Positions 9,465 through 19,076 of a stretch of 42,424 nt of DNA are shown here, one piece after another. The stretch lies in assembly GCA_009921765.1 (NCBI GenBank), contig RFXC01000009.1:1-42424 (forward strand). Direction: 5' to 3'. This DNA comes from Betaproteobacteria bacterium. GTDB taxonomy: Bacteria; Pseudomonadota; Gammaproteobacteria; Burkholderiales; Burkholderiaceae. The notes below the pieces were generated by a model. That model searched no databases, was not told the DNA's origin, and saw only the letters and a list, made by a program, of their open reading frames with translations. Numbering within the stretch: the first letter of the stretch is position 1; each line of letters starts with the position of its first letter. The position numbers and the translations under genes are program-made.

Positions 9465-10235
9465 ATGGATGACCGGCAGCTGCTGCGCTACGGCCGGCAC
9501 ATCCTGCTGGAGGACATCGGCGTTGAAGGCCAGGAGCGGCTGCAGGCAGCCACAGCGCTGATCGTGGGGGCCGGTGGGCTCGGGTCGCCTGCCGCCATGT
9601 ACCTGGCAGCGGCGGGCGTGGGCACCCTGCTCATCGCCGACGGCGATACAGTCGATCTCAGCAACCTTCAGCGCCAGATCCTCCATCGCGATGACGCAGT
9701 GGGGCGGCCCAAGGTTGAGTCGGGCGCCCGTACGCTCGCAGCGCTCAACCCCGATGTGCGGGTGGAACCGATTCATGAACGGCTCGCCGGCGCCTCGCTT
9801 GCTGCCGCCGTGGCCCGCAGTCAGGTGGTGCTCGACTGCAGCGACAACTTCGCCACCCGGCACGCCATCAACCGCGCCTGCGTGCATGCCGGCGTGCCAC
9901 TGGTGTCGGGGGCCGCCATCCGCTTTGACGGCCAGCTATCGGTCTTTGACCCGCGGCATGCCGAGTCGCCGTGTTATCACTGCATCTTTCCGCAGACCGA
10001 CAGTCTCGAAGAGGTGCGCTGCGCGGTCATGGGCGTGTTTGCACCCCTCACCGGCATGGTAGGCACCATGCAGGCCGCTGAAGCGCTCAAGATTCTGGGC
10101 GGCTTCGGCAAAACCGCAGTGGGTCGCCTGCTTTTGATCGACTCACGATCGATGCAGATCGACAGCGTGAGCCTGGCTCGAAACCCCGATTGCGAGGTCT
10201 GCGGCACGCATCAACTTGGTCGTCCAAGCGCCTGA
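9465..10235 (+). CDS. moeB: Adenylyltransferase of the MoeB/ThiF/HesA family
   Basis: E1-like enzymes of this family adenylate the C-terminal glycine of a sulfur-carrier protein (MoaD or ThiS). The 256-residue product has ATP-binding GAGGLGSPAAMYLAAAG, DGDTVDLSNLQRQILH, the Mg-binding DCSDNFATR, zinc-binding pairs CYHC and CEVC, and a conserved Cys in EEVRCAVMGVF. MoeB versus ThiF cannot be settled from sequence, because no molybdopterin or thiamine gene is nearby. The 3' end overlaps the convergent MFS gene by 25 nt. Confidence 0.85.
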   Translation: MDDRQLLRYGRHILLEDIGVEGQERLQAATALIVGAGGLGSPAAMYLAAAGVGTLLIADGDTVDLSNLQRQILHRDDAVGRPKVESGARTLAALNPDVRVEPIHERLAGASLAAAVARSQVVLDCSDNFATRHAINRACVHAGVPLVSGAAIRFDGQLSVFDPRHAESPCYHCIFPQTDSLEEVRCAVMGVFAPLTGMVGTMQAAEALKILGGFGKTAVGRLLLIDSRSMQIDSVSLARNPDCEVCGTHQLGRPSA

Positions 10236-11494
10236 ACCCGCCGCATCAGCCCGCTCCCTGACCGGAAAGGCGCAGCGGCAACCATCAACGCGCAGCCGGA
10301 GGCCAGCGCGACCGGCCAGTAAGCCCCGGTCAGGTCATGCAGCAACCCGCCAGCCCAGGCGCCAAGCGCAGCGCCAAGCGCCATCATTCCAAAGATCGTG
10401 CCGTAGATCGTGGCAGCACCGGGTCCGGCAAAGATCCGGTTCGAAAGCGCCGACACGATGGGGCCGCGCGCGCCCTGCGCCACGCCAAAGCATGTGACAT
10501 AGACCGCGAGCCCTGCAAGCGACCCGGTAATGGCAACCGCAAGCAGACCACCCAGCCCCAGCGCAGTAAACGAAAACGACAGGAGCGCCGTGCGCTGGTG
10601 CCCGATGCGGTCGCAGAACCAGCCCGAGCCAACGATCCCGAAAGTGGAGAGCAGCCCGGCGAGCCCATAGGCCGAGGCCGCCATCAGCGGGGCGAACCCC
10701 CCCTCGATCAGGAGCGCCACCACCTGCGGGGTGACCAGGTAGGCCGCGATCGCAGTAAAGGAAAATGCCTGGGCCAGATGCCAGTACGCCGGATCTGACA
10801 GGGCCGCGCGCAACGCCGCCCGAGCCTCGCCCGCCTGCGCGGGCGCAGGCGACGGGCGTCCCGGCGCCGCATCAACAGGCGGGCGCGACAGGCGCGCCCA
10901 GGGCAGAAGCGCACAAACGGGCACCATCGCAAACGCGCCCGCGCCCAGCGTGAGCCAAGCGCCCCGCCAACCGAACGCGTCGATCAGGGCCTGGGAGAGC
11001 GGAACCATCACCAGCACGCCGAAGCCGGAGCCTGCGTAGGCCACGGCAATGGCGGTCGATAACCGGGCCCGGTACCAGCGGGCAACCAGCGATGCAGCGC
11101 AGACCATTCCGGTCGCGGCCGCGCCGGCGCCAACCAGCACGCCGGCACCGGCATAGATCATCGTGAGCGACTCAGCCTGGCTGGACAACAGCCCAGCCAT
11201 CCCCAGTAGCGCAAGCCCGCTGCAGTAGACCACCCGGGGCCCATACCGGTCGAAGAGCCAGCCCGCAATCGGCGCGGCGAGCCCGCTCACCATCATCTGC
11301 GTGGCGACCACGCCGGTGAGGGCACTTCGCGGCCAGCCAAAAGCCTCCTCCAAGGGAAGCACAAACGCCGAAAACGCCTCGACCAGCCCGCGTCCGGCGA
11401 AATTGAGCGAAAACGCGATCCCCAGCACCGCGATCGCCAGACGGCTCGCCCCGTCTGACGCACGGGCTTCAGGACGGAGCACGGGGTCGGTCAT
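10211..11494 (-). CDS. MFS transporter (monocarboxylate/OFA-like)
   Basis: A 427-residue, 12-helix major facilitator. Between helices 2 and 3 is the MFS signature GWLFDRYGPRVV, and the N-terminal WPRSALTG segment resembles the oxalate/formate and monocarboxylate branch; the substrate is unknown. A hydrophilic loop rich in Pro/Ala near the middle (PPVDAAPGRPSPAPAQAGEA) separates the two six-helix halves. MTDPVLRPEA at 11494 is the preferred start; the 52 residues before it are a translated repeat (see 11581-11616). It is divergent from the CoA-hydrolase gene, which might supply a hint of carboxylate transport, but that is inference. Confidence 0.85.
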   Translation of the reverse strand: MTDPVLRPEARASDGASRLAIAVLGIAFSLNFAGRGLVEAFSAFVLPLEEAFGWPRSALTGVVATQMMVSGLAAPIAGWLFDRYGPRVVYCSGLALLGMAGLLSSQAESLTMIYAGAGVLVGAGAAATGMVCAASLVARWYRARLSTAIAVAYAGSGFGVLVMVPLSQALIDAFGWRGAWLTLGAGAFAMVPVCALLPWARLSRPPVDAAPGRPSPAPAQAGEARAALRAALSDPAYWHLAQAFSFTAIAAYLVTPQVVALLIEGGFAPLMAASAYGLAGLLSTFGIVGSGWFCDRIGHQRTALLSFSFTALGLGGLLAVAITGSLAGLAVYVTCFGVAQGARGPIVSALSNRIFAGPGAATIYGTIFGMMALGAALGAWAGGLLHDLTGAYWPVALASGCALMVAAAPFRSGSGLMRRVQALGRPS

Positions 11495-11580
11495 GACAGG
11501 CAAGGTACGCGTGGTAGGCACAACCGGCAAGTCGGCCGAATCGGCCCGCGGCTGGCGGGGGGCGCCGGCACGCGACCGAC

Positions 11581-11616
11581 AGGGTGGCCGGCAGGGCGGC
11601 CGGCAGGGCGGCCACG
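11581..11616. repeat. 12-bp tandem repeat, three copies
   Basis: Three near-identical 12-nt units (pattern AGGGCGGCCGGC) lie in the 206-nt divergent gap between the MFS gene and the CoA hydrolase. GGCCGGC-type palindromes within the units could form small hairpins. This is probably replication slippage. No convincing promoter pair is seen in this gap apart from a TTGACG at 11621-11626 without a matching -10. Confidence 0.7.
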
Positions 11617-11700
11617 CGGTTTGACGCCCCGACTGCGAACATGCCAGCATCGACTGCCTGTTCTTGTGTCACCAACCCTCTTTGCCTCGAGCCCCCTTTC

Positions 11701-12990
11701 ATGCCAGCTGCGCCCATTCTCGATTCCCTGCCCCCGCTTGCCTCGCTGATTCGCGCGGGCGACGCCATCATCATCGGCCAGGCCGGTGCCGAGCCGCTCA
11801 CGCTTACGCGCGCGCTGGTCGAGGAGGCCGACTCCCTGGCCGGTCCGGTGGATGTGTTCCTGGGTGCGGTGCTGTCCGATACCTTCGCGCGCCCGCTATC
11901 GCCAAAACTTCGGCCCGGCGGCTACGGCATCATGGGCGGCGCGGCCAAGGGCTTCGCATCGCAGCCGGGCTCCATTGCCAATGTCACGCCAACGCCGTAT
12001 CGCGAACTCGAACGCTCCTTCAGCACCGGGCGCTTGCGGGCCGATGTCGTAATGCTGCAGCTCGCCCCGTCGGCCGATGGCAGCCGGCTGAGCCTCGGCA
12101 TGGCCAACGACTATGTGATCGCCGCGGCGCGACGGGCGCGATGCGTGATCGCCGAGATCAACCCCCAGGCACCGTTTACGCCCAGCACCGAAGTCGACGC
12201 TGCATCCCTTCGAATCGATGTCGCCGTGCGCGCAGCCACTTCAACCGTCCAGTCCCCCACGATGGCAGCAGAAGAAGCCGAGCGTCGTATCGCGGGCCAT
12301 GTCGCATCGGTCGTGCCCGACCGCGCCACGATCCAGATCGGGCTGGGCGCGCTCCCCGATGCAGTGCTGGGGCTTCTCGCGAGCCATCGGGACCTGGGCC
12401 TGCACAGCGGCCTGATCGGCGACAGCGCCGTGGCACTGATCGAGTCCGGTGCGGTCACCAATGCATACAAGGGGCTCGATAACGGCTTTACCGTCACCAA
12501 CACGCTGGGGGGCACAACACGCGCCCATCGCCACGCCCACGACAATCCCCAGTTCCTCATCCGCCCGGCCACCTACACACACCATCCGGCCACGCTCGCT
12601 GCGCTCTATCGCTTTCACGCGATCAATTCGGCGCTCGAGGTCGATGTCACGGGTCAGGCCAACGCCGAACACGATGGCCGCGCCTGGCGGGGCGGCCTGG
12701 GCGGGCTGGGCGACTTCGTTCGCACCGCCCGGCTGTCCGAAGGCGGTCGTGGCATCGTGGCGCTCGCCTCCACCTCGAGAGACGGCAAACGCAGCCGCAT
12801 CGTGGCAGGCACCTCGCGCGGCCAGGTCACCCTGGGGCGGGGCGATGCCGACCTGGTGATCACCGAGTGGGGGGTGGCCGATCTGCGCGACGCTTCGTTT
12901 GGCGAACGCGCGAGCCGCATGATTGCGATTGCCGACCCGCGATTTCGCGAGCAACTGGAGCGCGATTGGCACGCCCTGCGCGGCGCTTGA
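11701..12990 (+). CDS. Acetyl-CoA hydrolase/transferase family protein
   Basis: A 429-residue class I CoA-transferase-like protein of the acetyl-CoA hydrolase/4-hydroxybutyrate CoA-transferase family. These enzymes form a glutamyl-CoA intermediate; the likely catalytic Glu is in NSALEVDVTGQANAE. Other family segments are GLGALPDAVLG, the GGLGGLGDFVR loop and VITEWGVADLRDASF near the C-terminus. The start at 11701 is chosen because the 39 upstream residues derive from the 12-bp repeat region. It is flanked by two MFS transporters on the opposite strand. Acyl substrate and direction (hydrolysis or transfer) cannot be told. Confidence 0.85.
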   Translation: MPAAPILDSLPPLASLIRAGDAIIIGQAGAEPLTLTRALVEEADSLAGPVDVFLGAVLSDTFARPLSPKLRPGGYGIMGGAAKGFASQPGSIANVTPTPYRELERSFSTGRLRADVVMLQLAPSADGSRLSLGMANDYVIAAARRARCVIAEINPQAPFTPSTEVDAASLRIDVAVRAATSTVQSPTMAAEEAERRIAGHVASVVPDRATIQIGLGALPDAVLGLLASHRDLGLHSGLIGDSAVALIESGAVTNAYKGLDNGFTVTNTLGGTTRAHRHAHDNPQFLIRPATYTHHPATLAALYRFHAINSALEVDVTGQANAEHDGRAWRGGLGGLGDFVRTARLSEGGRGIVALASTSRDGKRSRIVAGTSRGQVTLGRGDADLVITEWGVADLRDASFGERASRMIAIADPRFREQLERDWHALRGA

Positions 12991-13031
12991 ACCCTCGGGG
13001 CAACGCCACCTGGCTCGGTCTGGCGCACGAC

Positions 13032-14402
13032 TCAGCCGTGGCCACCGTGCGGGTTGCTGCCTCGATCCCGATCCTTGCCCGCCGCACCGGCCTGACCAGT
13101 GCCATCTCCCTGACCGGTCCCGTCACCCTGACCGGTGCCATCGGCCTGACCGGCGCCGTCGCCCTGACCGGTGCTGTCTCCCGAACGCCCGGTGCCGGTA
13201 GCAAGCGCTGCTGCAATCGCCGGTTGCCGCCGCCACAGCAGCAGCGCACTCGCGATACTCACCAGCCCGTAAGCGGCGAGCGAGGGCTGCGGCCCGAACT
13301 GCTCGGTGAGCCAGCCCACCACAAAGCCTCCCACCGGCATGGTGCCCAGAAACGCCATCATGTAGAGGGAGATCACCCGGCCGCGCAAACGCTCCGCGAC
13401 CAGGCTCTGGAGCAGCGTGTTGGTGCCAGCGCCGGTGACGATCACGCCGAACCCGACCGCCGTGAGCGCAACGGCGGCAAGCGCAAGCGACGGACTGAGC
13501 GAAAACACGGTGAGCCCGATTCCAGCGGCAAGCGATCCAACGTTGATCACGCGGGCGATCCCGGCGGTGGAACTGCGCGCCGCGAGCATCATCGTGCCCG
13601 CGAGTGCGCCGGCCCCAGCACAGCTCACCAGAAGCCCCTGCAGCAGCGCATCGCCCGCGAACACCTCGCGCGCGAACACCGGCATCATCGTCTGGTAATT
13701 GGGCGCACAGAACGACACCAGCACCAGGTTGATCATGACCAGCCGCGCGGGCAGGTTGGTCCAGACCCAGACAAAACCTTCGGAAAACTCCCGAAAGAGT
13801 GACTGGGTGGGGCGCTCGGCCCGATTCGAAGGCAACCGGGCGAGCGAGGCAATCACTGCGAGATAGCTCACCCCGTTCAGCACGAAGCACCAACCCTCGC
13901 CCATCCACACCAGCAGCACACCTGCAATGGCCGGCCCCGCAAACCGGCCCAGGTTCATCACCAGCGAATTGAGCGCGATCGCGTTGTGCAGATCGCGCGT
14001 GCCGCCCACCATCACCGGCAGGAGCGAATGCCGCGCCGGGCCATCGAAGGTGTTGGCGAGACCCTGGACCAGGGCGAGCCACACCACATGATGCGGCTCG
14101 ACCCAGCCGCCCAACGTGAGCGCGGCGAGCGCAAACGCCTGCAGCATCTGTGCGGTCTGCGTGACCAGCACCATGGTGCGGCGATCCACCCGGTCGGTCA
14201 CGAGCCCTGCAAACGGCGCAGCCACCAGCATGGGGATGAAGGACGCGAAGGTCACCAGACCCAGCATGACGGCCGAGTCGGTCAGCCGATAGACCAGCCA
14301 GGCCTGCGCAATCGATTGCAACCAGAAGCCGATCACCGAGATCGTCTGGCCGAAGAAATAGTGTCGGAACCGGGGGTGCTCGAGGGATCGGAAGATTTTC
14401 AC
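13032..14402 (-). CDS. MFS transporter (MFS_3/EntS-like) with repeat tail
   Basis: A 456-residue major facilitator of the MFS_3 branch, which includes the enterobactin exporter EntS. It opens with RSLEHPRFRHYFFGQTIS, has AGLVTDRVDRRTM between helices 2 and 3, and DGPARHSLLPVMV, all typical of the branch. Twelve helices end near residue 400. The last 55 or so residues are a Gly/Asp/Gln-rich tail built from six-residue repeats (GDGTGQ), encoded by the tandem repeat at 13091-13180, and then a basic His-containing end. Substrate unknown. It lies 27 nt downstream of the broken slmA and may be its co-transcribed neighbour. Confidence 0.85.
   Translation of the reverse strand: MKIFRSLEHPRFRHYFFGQTISVIGFWLQSIAQAWLVYRLTDSAVMLGLVTFASFIPMLVAAPFAGLVTDRVDRRTMVLVTQTAQMLQAFALAALTLGGWVEPHHVVWLALVQGLANTFDGPARHSLLPVMVGGTRDLHNAIALNSLVMNLGRFAGPAIAGVLLVWMGEGWCFVLNGVSYLAVIASLARLPSNRAERPTQSLFREFSEGFVWVWTNLPARLVMINLVLVSFCAPNYQTMMPVFAREVFAGDALLQGLLVSCAGAGALAGTMMLAARSSTAGIARVINVGSLAAGIGLTVFSLSPSLALAAVALTAVGFGVIVTGAGTNTLLQSLVAERLRGRVISLYMMAFLGTMPVGGFVVGWLTEQFGPQPSLAAYGLVSIASALLLWRRQPAIAAALATGTGRSGDSTGQGDGAGQADGTGQGDGTGQGDGTGQAGAAGKDRDRGSNPHGGHG
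13091..13180 (-). repeat. 18-bp tandem repeat, five copies, coding for GDGTGQ
   Basis: Five 18-nt units with core CTGACCGGTGCC encode GDSTGQ, GDGAGQ, ADGTGQ, GDGTGQ and GDGTGQ at the C-terminus of the MFS protein. Because the unit is a multiple of three, copy number can change without frameshift. No CRISPR character: units are contiguous with no spacers. Confidence 0.85.
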
Positions 14403-14429
14403 GGTCGAGGCTCGACCGCCGGCAAGGTC

Positions 14430-14992
14430 TCAGGCGACCAGCGTGGCAATCTGATCCCCGAGACCTTCGGCAGGCAGGCGCCTGAAGCCGCTTTTGGCAA
14501 AGCGCAGCCATCTGCCCTGCACGAAGGCAATCACCACCGCCGCGCGCGCACTGGCGTCGGTTGCGGCGGCGAGCGTGTTCTGCGCCACAGCGAGCCGGAA
14601 CGACTGACGAAGCGAGGCCTCGATGCGGTCGACCAGCTGATTGATGCGCAGTTGCAGCCGGTCGTCTTCGGTGACCAGCGCATCGCCAATCAGCACACGC
14701 GTCATGCCGGGATTGCGCTCGGAAAAATTGAGCAGCATGGCGACGATGTCGCGCAGCTGCCGCTGGCCGTCTTCCTGCGCGGTGGTGATCTGATTGATGA
14801 GCCCGAAGATGGTGGCTTCAATGAACTCGATCAGGCCCTCGAACATCTGGGCCTTGCTCGCGAAGTGGCGGTACAGCCCGGCTCCTGCAGCATGGTGGCG
14901 AGCGCCTGCAGAATTTGCAGCCGCCGCTCGCCTGGCTTGGGGCGGGATCGGCGGGGCGCTGCGGGGGTGTCGGAGTCGGTGGCGGGATCCAT
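14430..14992 (-). pseudogene. slmA: Nucleoid occlusion factor SlmA, broken by internal deletion in the HTH
   Basis: SlmA is a TetR-like DNA-binding protein that blocks FtsZ ring assembly over the nucleoid. Two pieces in different frames together make an SlmA. The N-terminal piece starts at 14992 and ends in PGERRLQILQALATMLQEPG; the C-terminal piece resumes with LYRHFASKAQMFEGLIEFI and runs to 14430. About 20 residues are missing at the junction (near 14876-14882): the stretch that in the family reads like ITTAALA...VSEAA, i.e. the helix-turn-helix. The missing length is 1 modulo 3, so the frame is lost. ATG at 14846 could still yield a 138-residue ligand/dimer domain without DNA-binding. The position after argB and the HAD nucleotidase is the usual one. 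Deletion in the strain versus assembly error is open. Confidence 0.82.
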
Positions 14993-14993
14993 G

Positions 14994-15734
14994 TCAGAAG
15001 GTGGAGCGCGACGGCACGCGACGCGAAAGCTGTGCAACCGATTGTACTTGAAGCTCCACGCGCCGTGACGAACCGGCGCGGGCGCGAGCCGGCGCGGGCT
15101 TGCGCGCCTCCTTGAGCGCGGTTGCAAGCACGGTCCGAAGCCCTGCCGCGCGGGCGCCCGCGAGGTTACCCACCGCGTCGTCGACCAGCACGCACCGGGA
15201 CGGCCGCGTGCGCAGCCGGGCAGCGAGCCTGCGCATCATCGGACGCGAGGGCTTGGGCTGGAAGCGACCGGCAAAGCGCATCGCCTCGATCGGCACGATG
15301 CCCTCGATGCTGCCCGCAATGCCCAGCGCGCGCACCACCGCGCGCGCATAGTGCCAGGGGCCATTGGTGACGATGATGCGACGCCCCGGCAGCTGGCGAA
15401 GCGCCCGCGCAAGCGCGGGGCGCCGGCGCACCAGCCGGTGCATGTCAGGGAAGCGATGGGTCTCGCGCAGGTAATGATGGGGGTCGATGGGATGGTGCGT
15501 GACAAGGCCCAGGAGCGTTGCGCCATAGCGCTTCCAGTAGCCCAGCCTCAGCTCACTTGCCTCGTCGCGGGCGAGCCCCAGGTGCCGCACCACGTAATCC
15601 GTCATCGCCGCATCGATGCGCGGCATGATGACAGGCTGCGCATCGTGCAGCGTGTCATCGAGATCGAGGAGCCAAACCCGCTCCGCCCGACGCGGCGCGG
15701 TGGGCCCGGTGAGCGGCCGGCGCAGCGCCCGCAT
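14994..15734 (-). CDS. HAD-family pyrimidine 5'-nucleotidase
   Basis: A 246-residue haloacid dehalogenase-type phosphatase. Motif I is WLLDLDDTLHD (nucleophile Asp), motif II is VTNGP, and motif III/IV are KPS plus VLVDDAVGNLAGAR. The subfamily beside argB and slmA in Burkholderiales is annotated as pyrimidine 5'-nucleotidase, converting UMP/CMP to nucleosides; substrate is by family only. The last 40 or so residues are basic and Ala/Arg-rich and look disordered. The stop is one base before the slmA ATG, and the start is 4 nt from the argB stop, so the genes form an operon. Confidence 0.8.
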   Translation of the reverse strand: MRALRRPLTGPTAPRRAERVWLLDLDDTLHDAQPVIMPRIDAAMTDYVVRHLGLARDEASELRLGYWKRYGATLLGLVTHHPIDPHHYLRETHRFPDMHRLVRRRPALARALRQLPGRRIIVTNGPWHYARAVVRALGIAGSIEGIVPIEAMRFAGRFQPKPSRPMMRRLAARLRTRPSRCVLVDDAVGNLAGARAAGLRTVLATALKEARKPAPARARAGSSRRVELQVQSVAQLSRRVPSRSTF

Positions 15735-15738
15735 GACC

Positions 15739-16680
<942 letters not shown>

Positions 16681-18078
16681 CTAGAGAATGTAGCGGGCGA
16701 GATCGTCACGGCGAGCGACATCGGCAAGCCTCGCATCCACCAGCGCCGCATCGATCAGCACGGTCTGGCCTGCTTTGCTGTCGGCATCAAACGATATCTC
16801 TTCGAGCAGCCGCTCCATCACGGTGTGAAGCCTGCGCGCACCGATGTTCTCGGTGCGTTCATTGACCTCGAAGGCGATATCGGCAAGCCGCCGGATCCCG
16901 TCGGCTGCGAATTCGAGCGTGACGCCCTCGGTGGCGAGCAGCGCCTGATGCTGACGCACCAGACTCGCATCGGTGTCGCCCAGGATGTGGACGAAATCCT
17001 GCGCGGTGAGCGCCTGCATTTCGACCCGGATCGGCAGACGCCCCTGAAGCTCGGGGATCAGATCGGAGGGCTGCGACAGATGAAACGCGCCCGAGGCGAT
17101 GAACAGGATGTGATCGGTGCGCACCACGCCATAGCGGGTGGTGACGGCGGTGCCTTCGATCAGGGGCAGAAGGTCGCGCTGCACACCCTGGCGTGACACA
17201 TCGGCGCCCTGATGCTCGGCGCGGCTTGCCACCTTGTCGATTTCGTCGATGAAGACGATGCCGCTCTGTTCGGCAAGCTCCACGGCGCGACTGCGGATCT
17301 CTTCCTCATTCACCAGCCGCCCGGCCTCTTCCTGGGCAAGGGTTCGCATGGCCTCGGCCACGGTCATCTTGCGCGTGGCGCGGCGCCCCGGCATCTGGGA
17401 AAAAAGCGACTGCAGCTGCTGGCTGAGATCATCGAGCCCAGGCTGGTTGCCCGCGCCTGCGCCAAGCGGCAGAACCGACGGGGCAGCAAGTGCCACCTCG
17501 ATCTCGATCTCACGCGAATCGAGTTCGCCTTCGCGCAGACGCTTCCGGAATTTCTGGCGGGCCGCAGACTCCGGCGCTGCGGGCTGCGCCGGGGCCGGTG
17601 TTTCGGTGGCGCCGCCAAAAAACGGGAAGGCCGCAGGCTGCGAGGCGGCGCGCGCGGGCGGGATCAGCACATCGAGCACGCGCTCCTCGGCCGCATCGAG
17701 CGCGCGCGCCTGCACGTCGGCCAGCGCACGCTCGCGGACCTGCTTGACCGCGGTCTCGACCAGATCACGAATGATGGTGTCGACATCTCGGCCGACATAG
17801 CCCACCTCGGTGAATTTGGTGGCCTCGACCTTGATGAACGGGGCCTGCGCGAGGCGCGCGAGGCGACGCGCGATTTCGGTCTTGCCCACACCGGTGGGGC
17901 CGATCATGAGAATGTTCTTGGGCGTGATTTCCGCGCGCATCACGCCTTCGACCTGCTGGCGGCGCCAGCGATTGCGAAGCGCAATGGCCACCGCGCGCTT
18001 GGCCTGAGCCTGCCCGACGATGTGCTTGTCGAGCTCGGCCACGATGTTTGCCGGCGTGAGCGGCGTCGGCTCAGCCAC
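16681..18078 (-). CDS. hslU: ATP-dependent protease ATPase subunit HslU
   Basis: HslU is the AAA+ unfoldase that feeds the HslV peptidase. The 465-residue product has the N-domain ([15 protein letters not shown]), Walker A GPTGVGKT (60-67), the pore loop GYVGRDV, an Ala/Pro-rich I-domain insertion, Walker [10 protein letters not shown], and ends in DDLARYIL, the tail that docks in HslV. It starts with GTG at 18078, overlapping the hslV stop by 8 nt; GGGAG lies about 8 nt upstream inside hslV. Upstream in-frame codons lie within hslV and are not used. The I-domain spacer is somewhat longer than in E. coli. Confidence 0.96.
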   Translation of the reverse strand: MAEPTPLTPANIVAELDKHIVGQAQAKRAVAIALRNRWRRQQVEGVMRAEITPKNILMIGPTGVGKTEIARRLARLAQAPFIKVEATKFTEVGYVGRDVDTIIRDLVETAVKQVRERALADVQARALDAAEERVLDVLIPPARAASQPAAFPFFGGATETPAPAQPAAPESAARQKFRKRLREGELDSREIEIEVALAAPSVLPLGAGAGNQPGLDDLSQQLQSLFSQMPGRRATRKMTVAEAMRTLAQEEAGRLVNEEEIRSRAVELAEQSGIVFIDEIDKVASRAEHQGADVSRQGVQRDLLPLIEGTAVTTRYGVVRTDHILFIASGAFHLSQPSDLIPELQGRLPIRVEMQALTAQDFVHILGDTDASLVRQHQALLATEGVTLEFAADGIRRLADIAFEVNERTENIGARRLHTVMERLLEEISFDADSKAGQTVLIDAALVDARLADVARRDDLARYIL

Positions 18079-18622
18079 GGCTGTCGGCTCCCAGCGTCTC
18101 CACGGTGTGATGCTGATTGGTGTAGATGCAGAGCTCGCCCGCGATGGCAAGCGAGCGTCGCACGATGGCCTCGGCATCCAGCGTTGAATGCGAAAGCAGC
18201 GCAAGCGCTGCCGCCTGCGCATAGGGCCCGCCGCTCCCGATCGCAATCAGCCCGTGTTCGGGTTCAAGCACATCGCCATTGCCGGTGATGATGAGCGAGG
18301 CCTCGGCGTCAGCCACCGCGAGCATGGCCTCGAGTCGGCGCAGCATGCGGTCGGTACGCCAGTCTTTGGCAAGCTCGACCGCGGAACGGACCAGATGGCC
18401 GGCGTGCTTTTGCAGCTTTGCCTCAAATCGCTCGAAGAGTGTGAACGCATCGGCCGTGCCGCCAGCGAACCCGGCGAGCACCTTGCCATCGTGCAGACGG
18501 CGGACCTTGCGCGCGCTCGCCTTGATCACGATGTTGCCGAGCGTGACCTGGCCGTCACCGCCCAGCGCAACGCTGCCGTTGCGACGGACCGAGACGATCG
18601 TCGTGCCGTGGAACTGTTCCAA
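18071..18622 (-). CDS. hslV: ATP-dependent protease subunit HslV
   Basis: HslV is the proteasome-like N-terminal threonine peptidase of the HslUV complex. The 183-residue product begins MEQFHG, a short propeptide, then TTIVSVRR; cleavage exposes the catalytic Thr at position 7. Other family segments are [45 protein letters not shown] and [15 protein letters not shown]. The start codon is TTG and sits immediately after the dksA stop, so initiation is probably coupled to dksA. hslU overlaps the 3' end. Confidence 0.96.
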   Translation of the reverse strand: MEQFHGTTIVSVRRNGSVALGGDGQVTLGNIVIKASARKVRRLHDGKVLAGFAGGTADAFTLFERFEAKLQKHAGHLVRSAVELAKDWRTDRMLRRLEAMLAVADAEASLIITGNGDVLEPEHGLIAIGSGGPYAQAAALALLSHSTLDAEAIVRRSLAIAGELCIYTNQHHTVETLGADSRG

Positions 18623-19051
18623 TCAGTCGCCGTAGAGCTTCTGACGCAGCTCGCGCCGCTGCTGGGCTTCGAGCGAAAGCGTGGCGGTGGGCCGAGCAAG
18701 GAGACGCGGCAGGCCGATCGGTTCGCCAGTTTCCTCGCAGAAACCGTAGTCGCCCGCATCGATGCTCGCAATGGCCTGCTGGATTTTCTTCAGCAGCTTT
18801 CGCTCGCGGTCGCGCGTACGCAGTTCGAGCGCGTGTTCTTCCTCGATCGTGGCACGGTCTGCCGGATCGGGGACGATGACGGTCTCACGCAGATGCTCGG
18901 TGGTTTCACCCGCGTTGTGGAGGATCTCGCGCTCCATCTGCTGGAGCCGCTCGCGAAAGAACGCGCGCTGTGCTTCATTCATGTAGTCCGCTTCGGGCAT
19001 GCGCAGAAGCGCCTCCTCGGTGAGCGGTTTTTTTTCTTTCGTGGCTGCCAT
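18623..19051 (-). CDS. dksA: RNA polymerase-binding transcription factor DksA, cysteine-poor type
   Basis: DksA inserts a coiled coil into the RNA polymerase secondary channel and works with ppGpp to reset rRNA and amino-acid promoters. The 142-residue product has the coiled coil from about 30 to 105, with the tip DPADRAT carrying the DxxDxA motif. The C-terminal globular part keeps only one of the four zinc-finger cysteines: GFCEETGEPIG and ATLSLEAQ replace the two CxxC pairs. This is the zinc-independent arrangement known from DksA2-like proteins and is common in this group. AGGA lies 7 nt before the ATG. An A8 run lies within codons 5-9 (19026-19035 region). The gene is 25 nt after the COG0523 GTPase. 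Confidence 0.93.
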   Translation of the reverse strand: MAATKEKKPLTEEALLRMPEADYMNEAQRAFFRERLQQMEREILHNAGETTEHLRETVIVPDPADRATIEEEHALELRTRDRERKLLKKIQQAIASIDAGDYGFCEETGEPIGLPRLLARPTATLSLEAQQRRELRQKLYGD

Positions 19052-19076
19052 GTCAAATCCTGCCTGATTGATCAGC

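Noticed and set aside
13091..13180. Tandem repeats as a CRISPR array
   Set aside because: Units are 18 bp, contiguous, without spacers, and in frame with the MFS gene.
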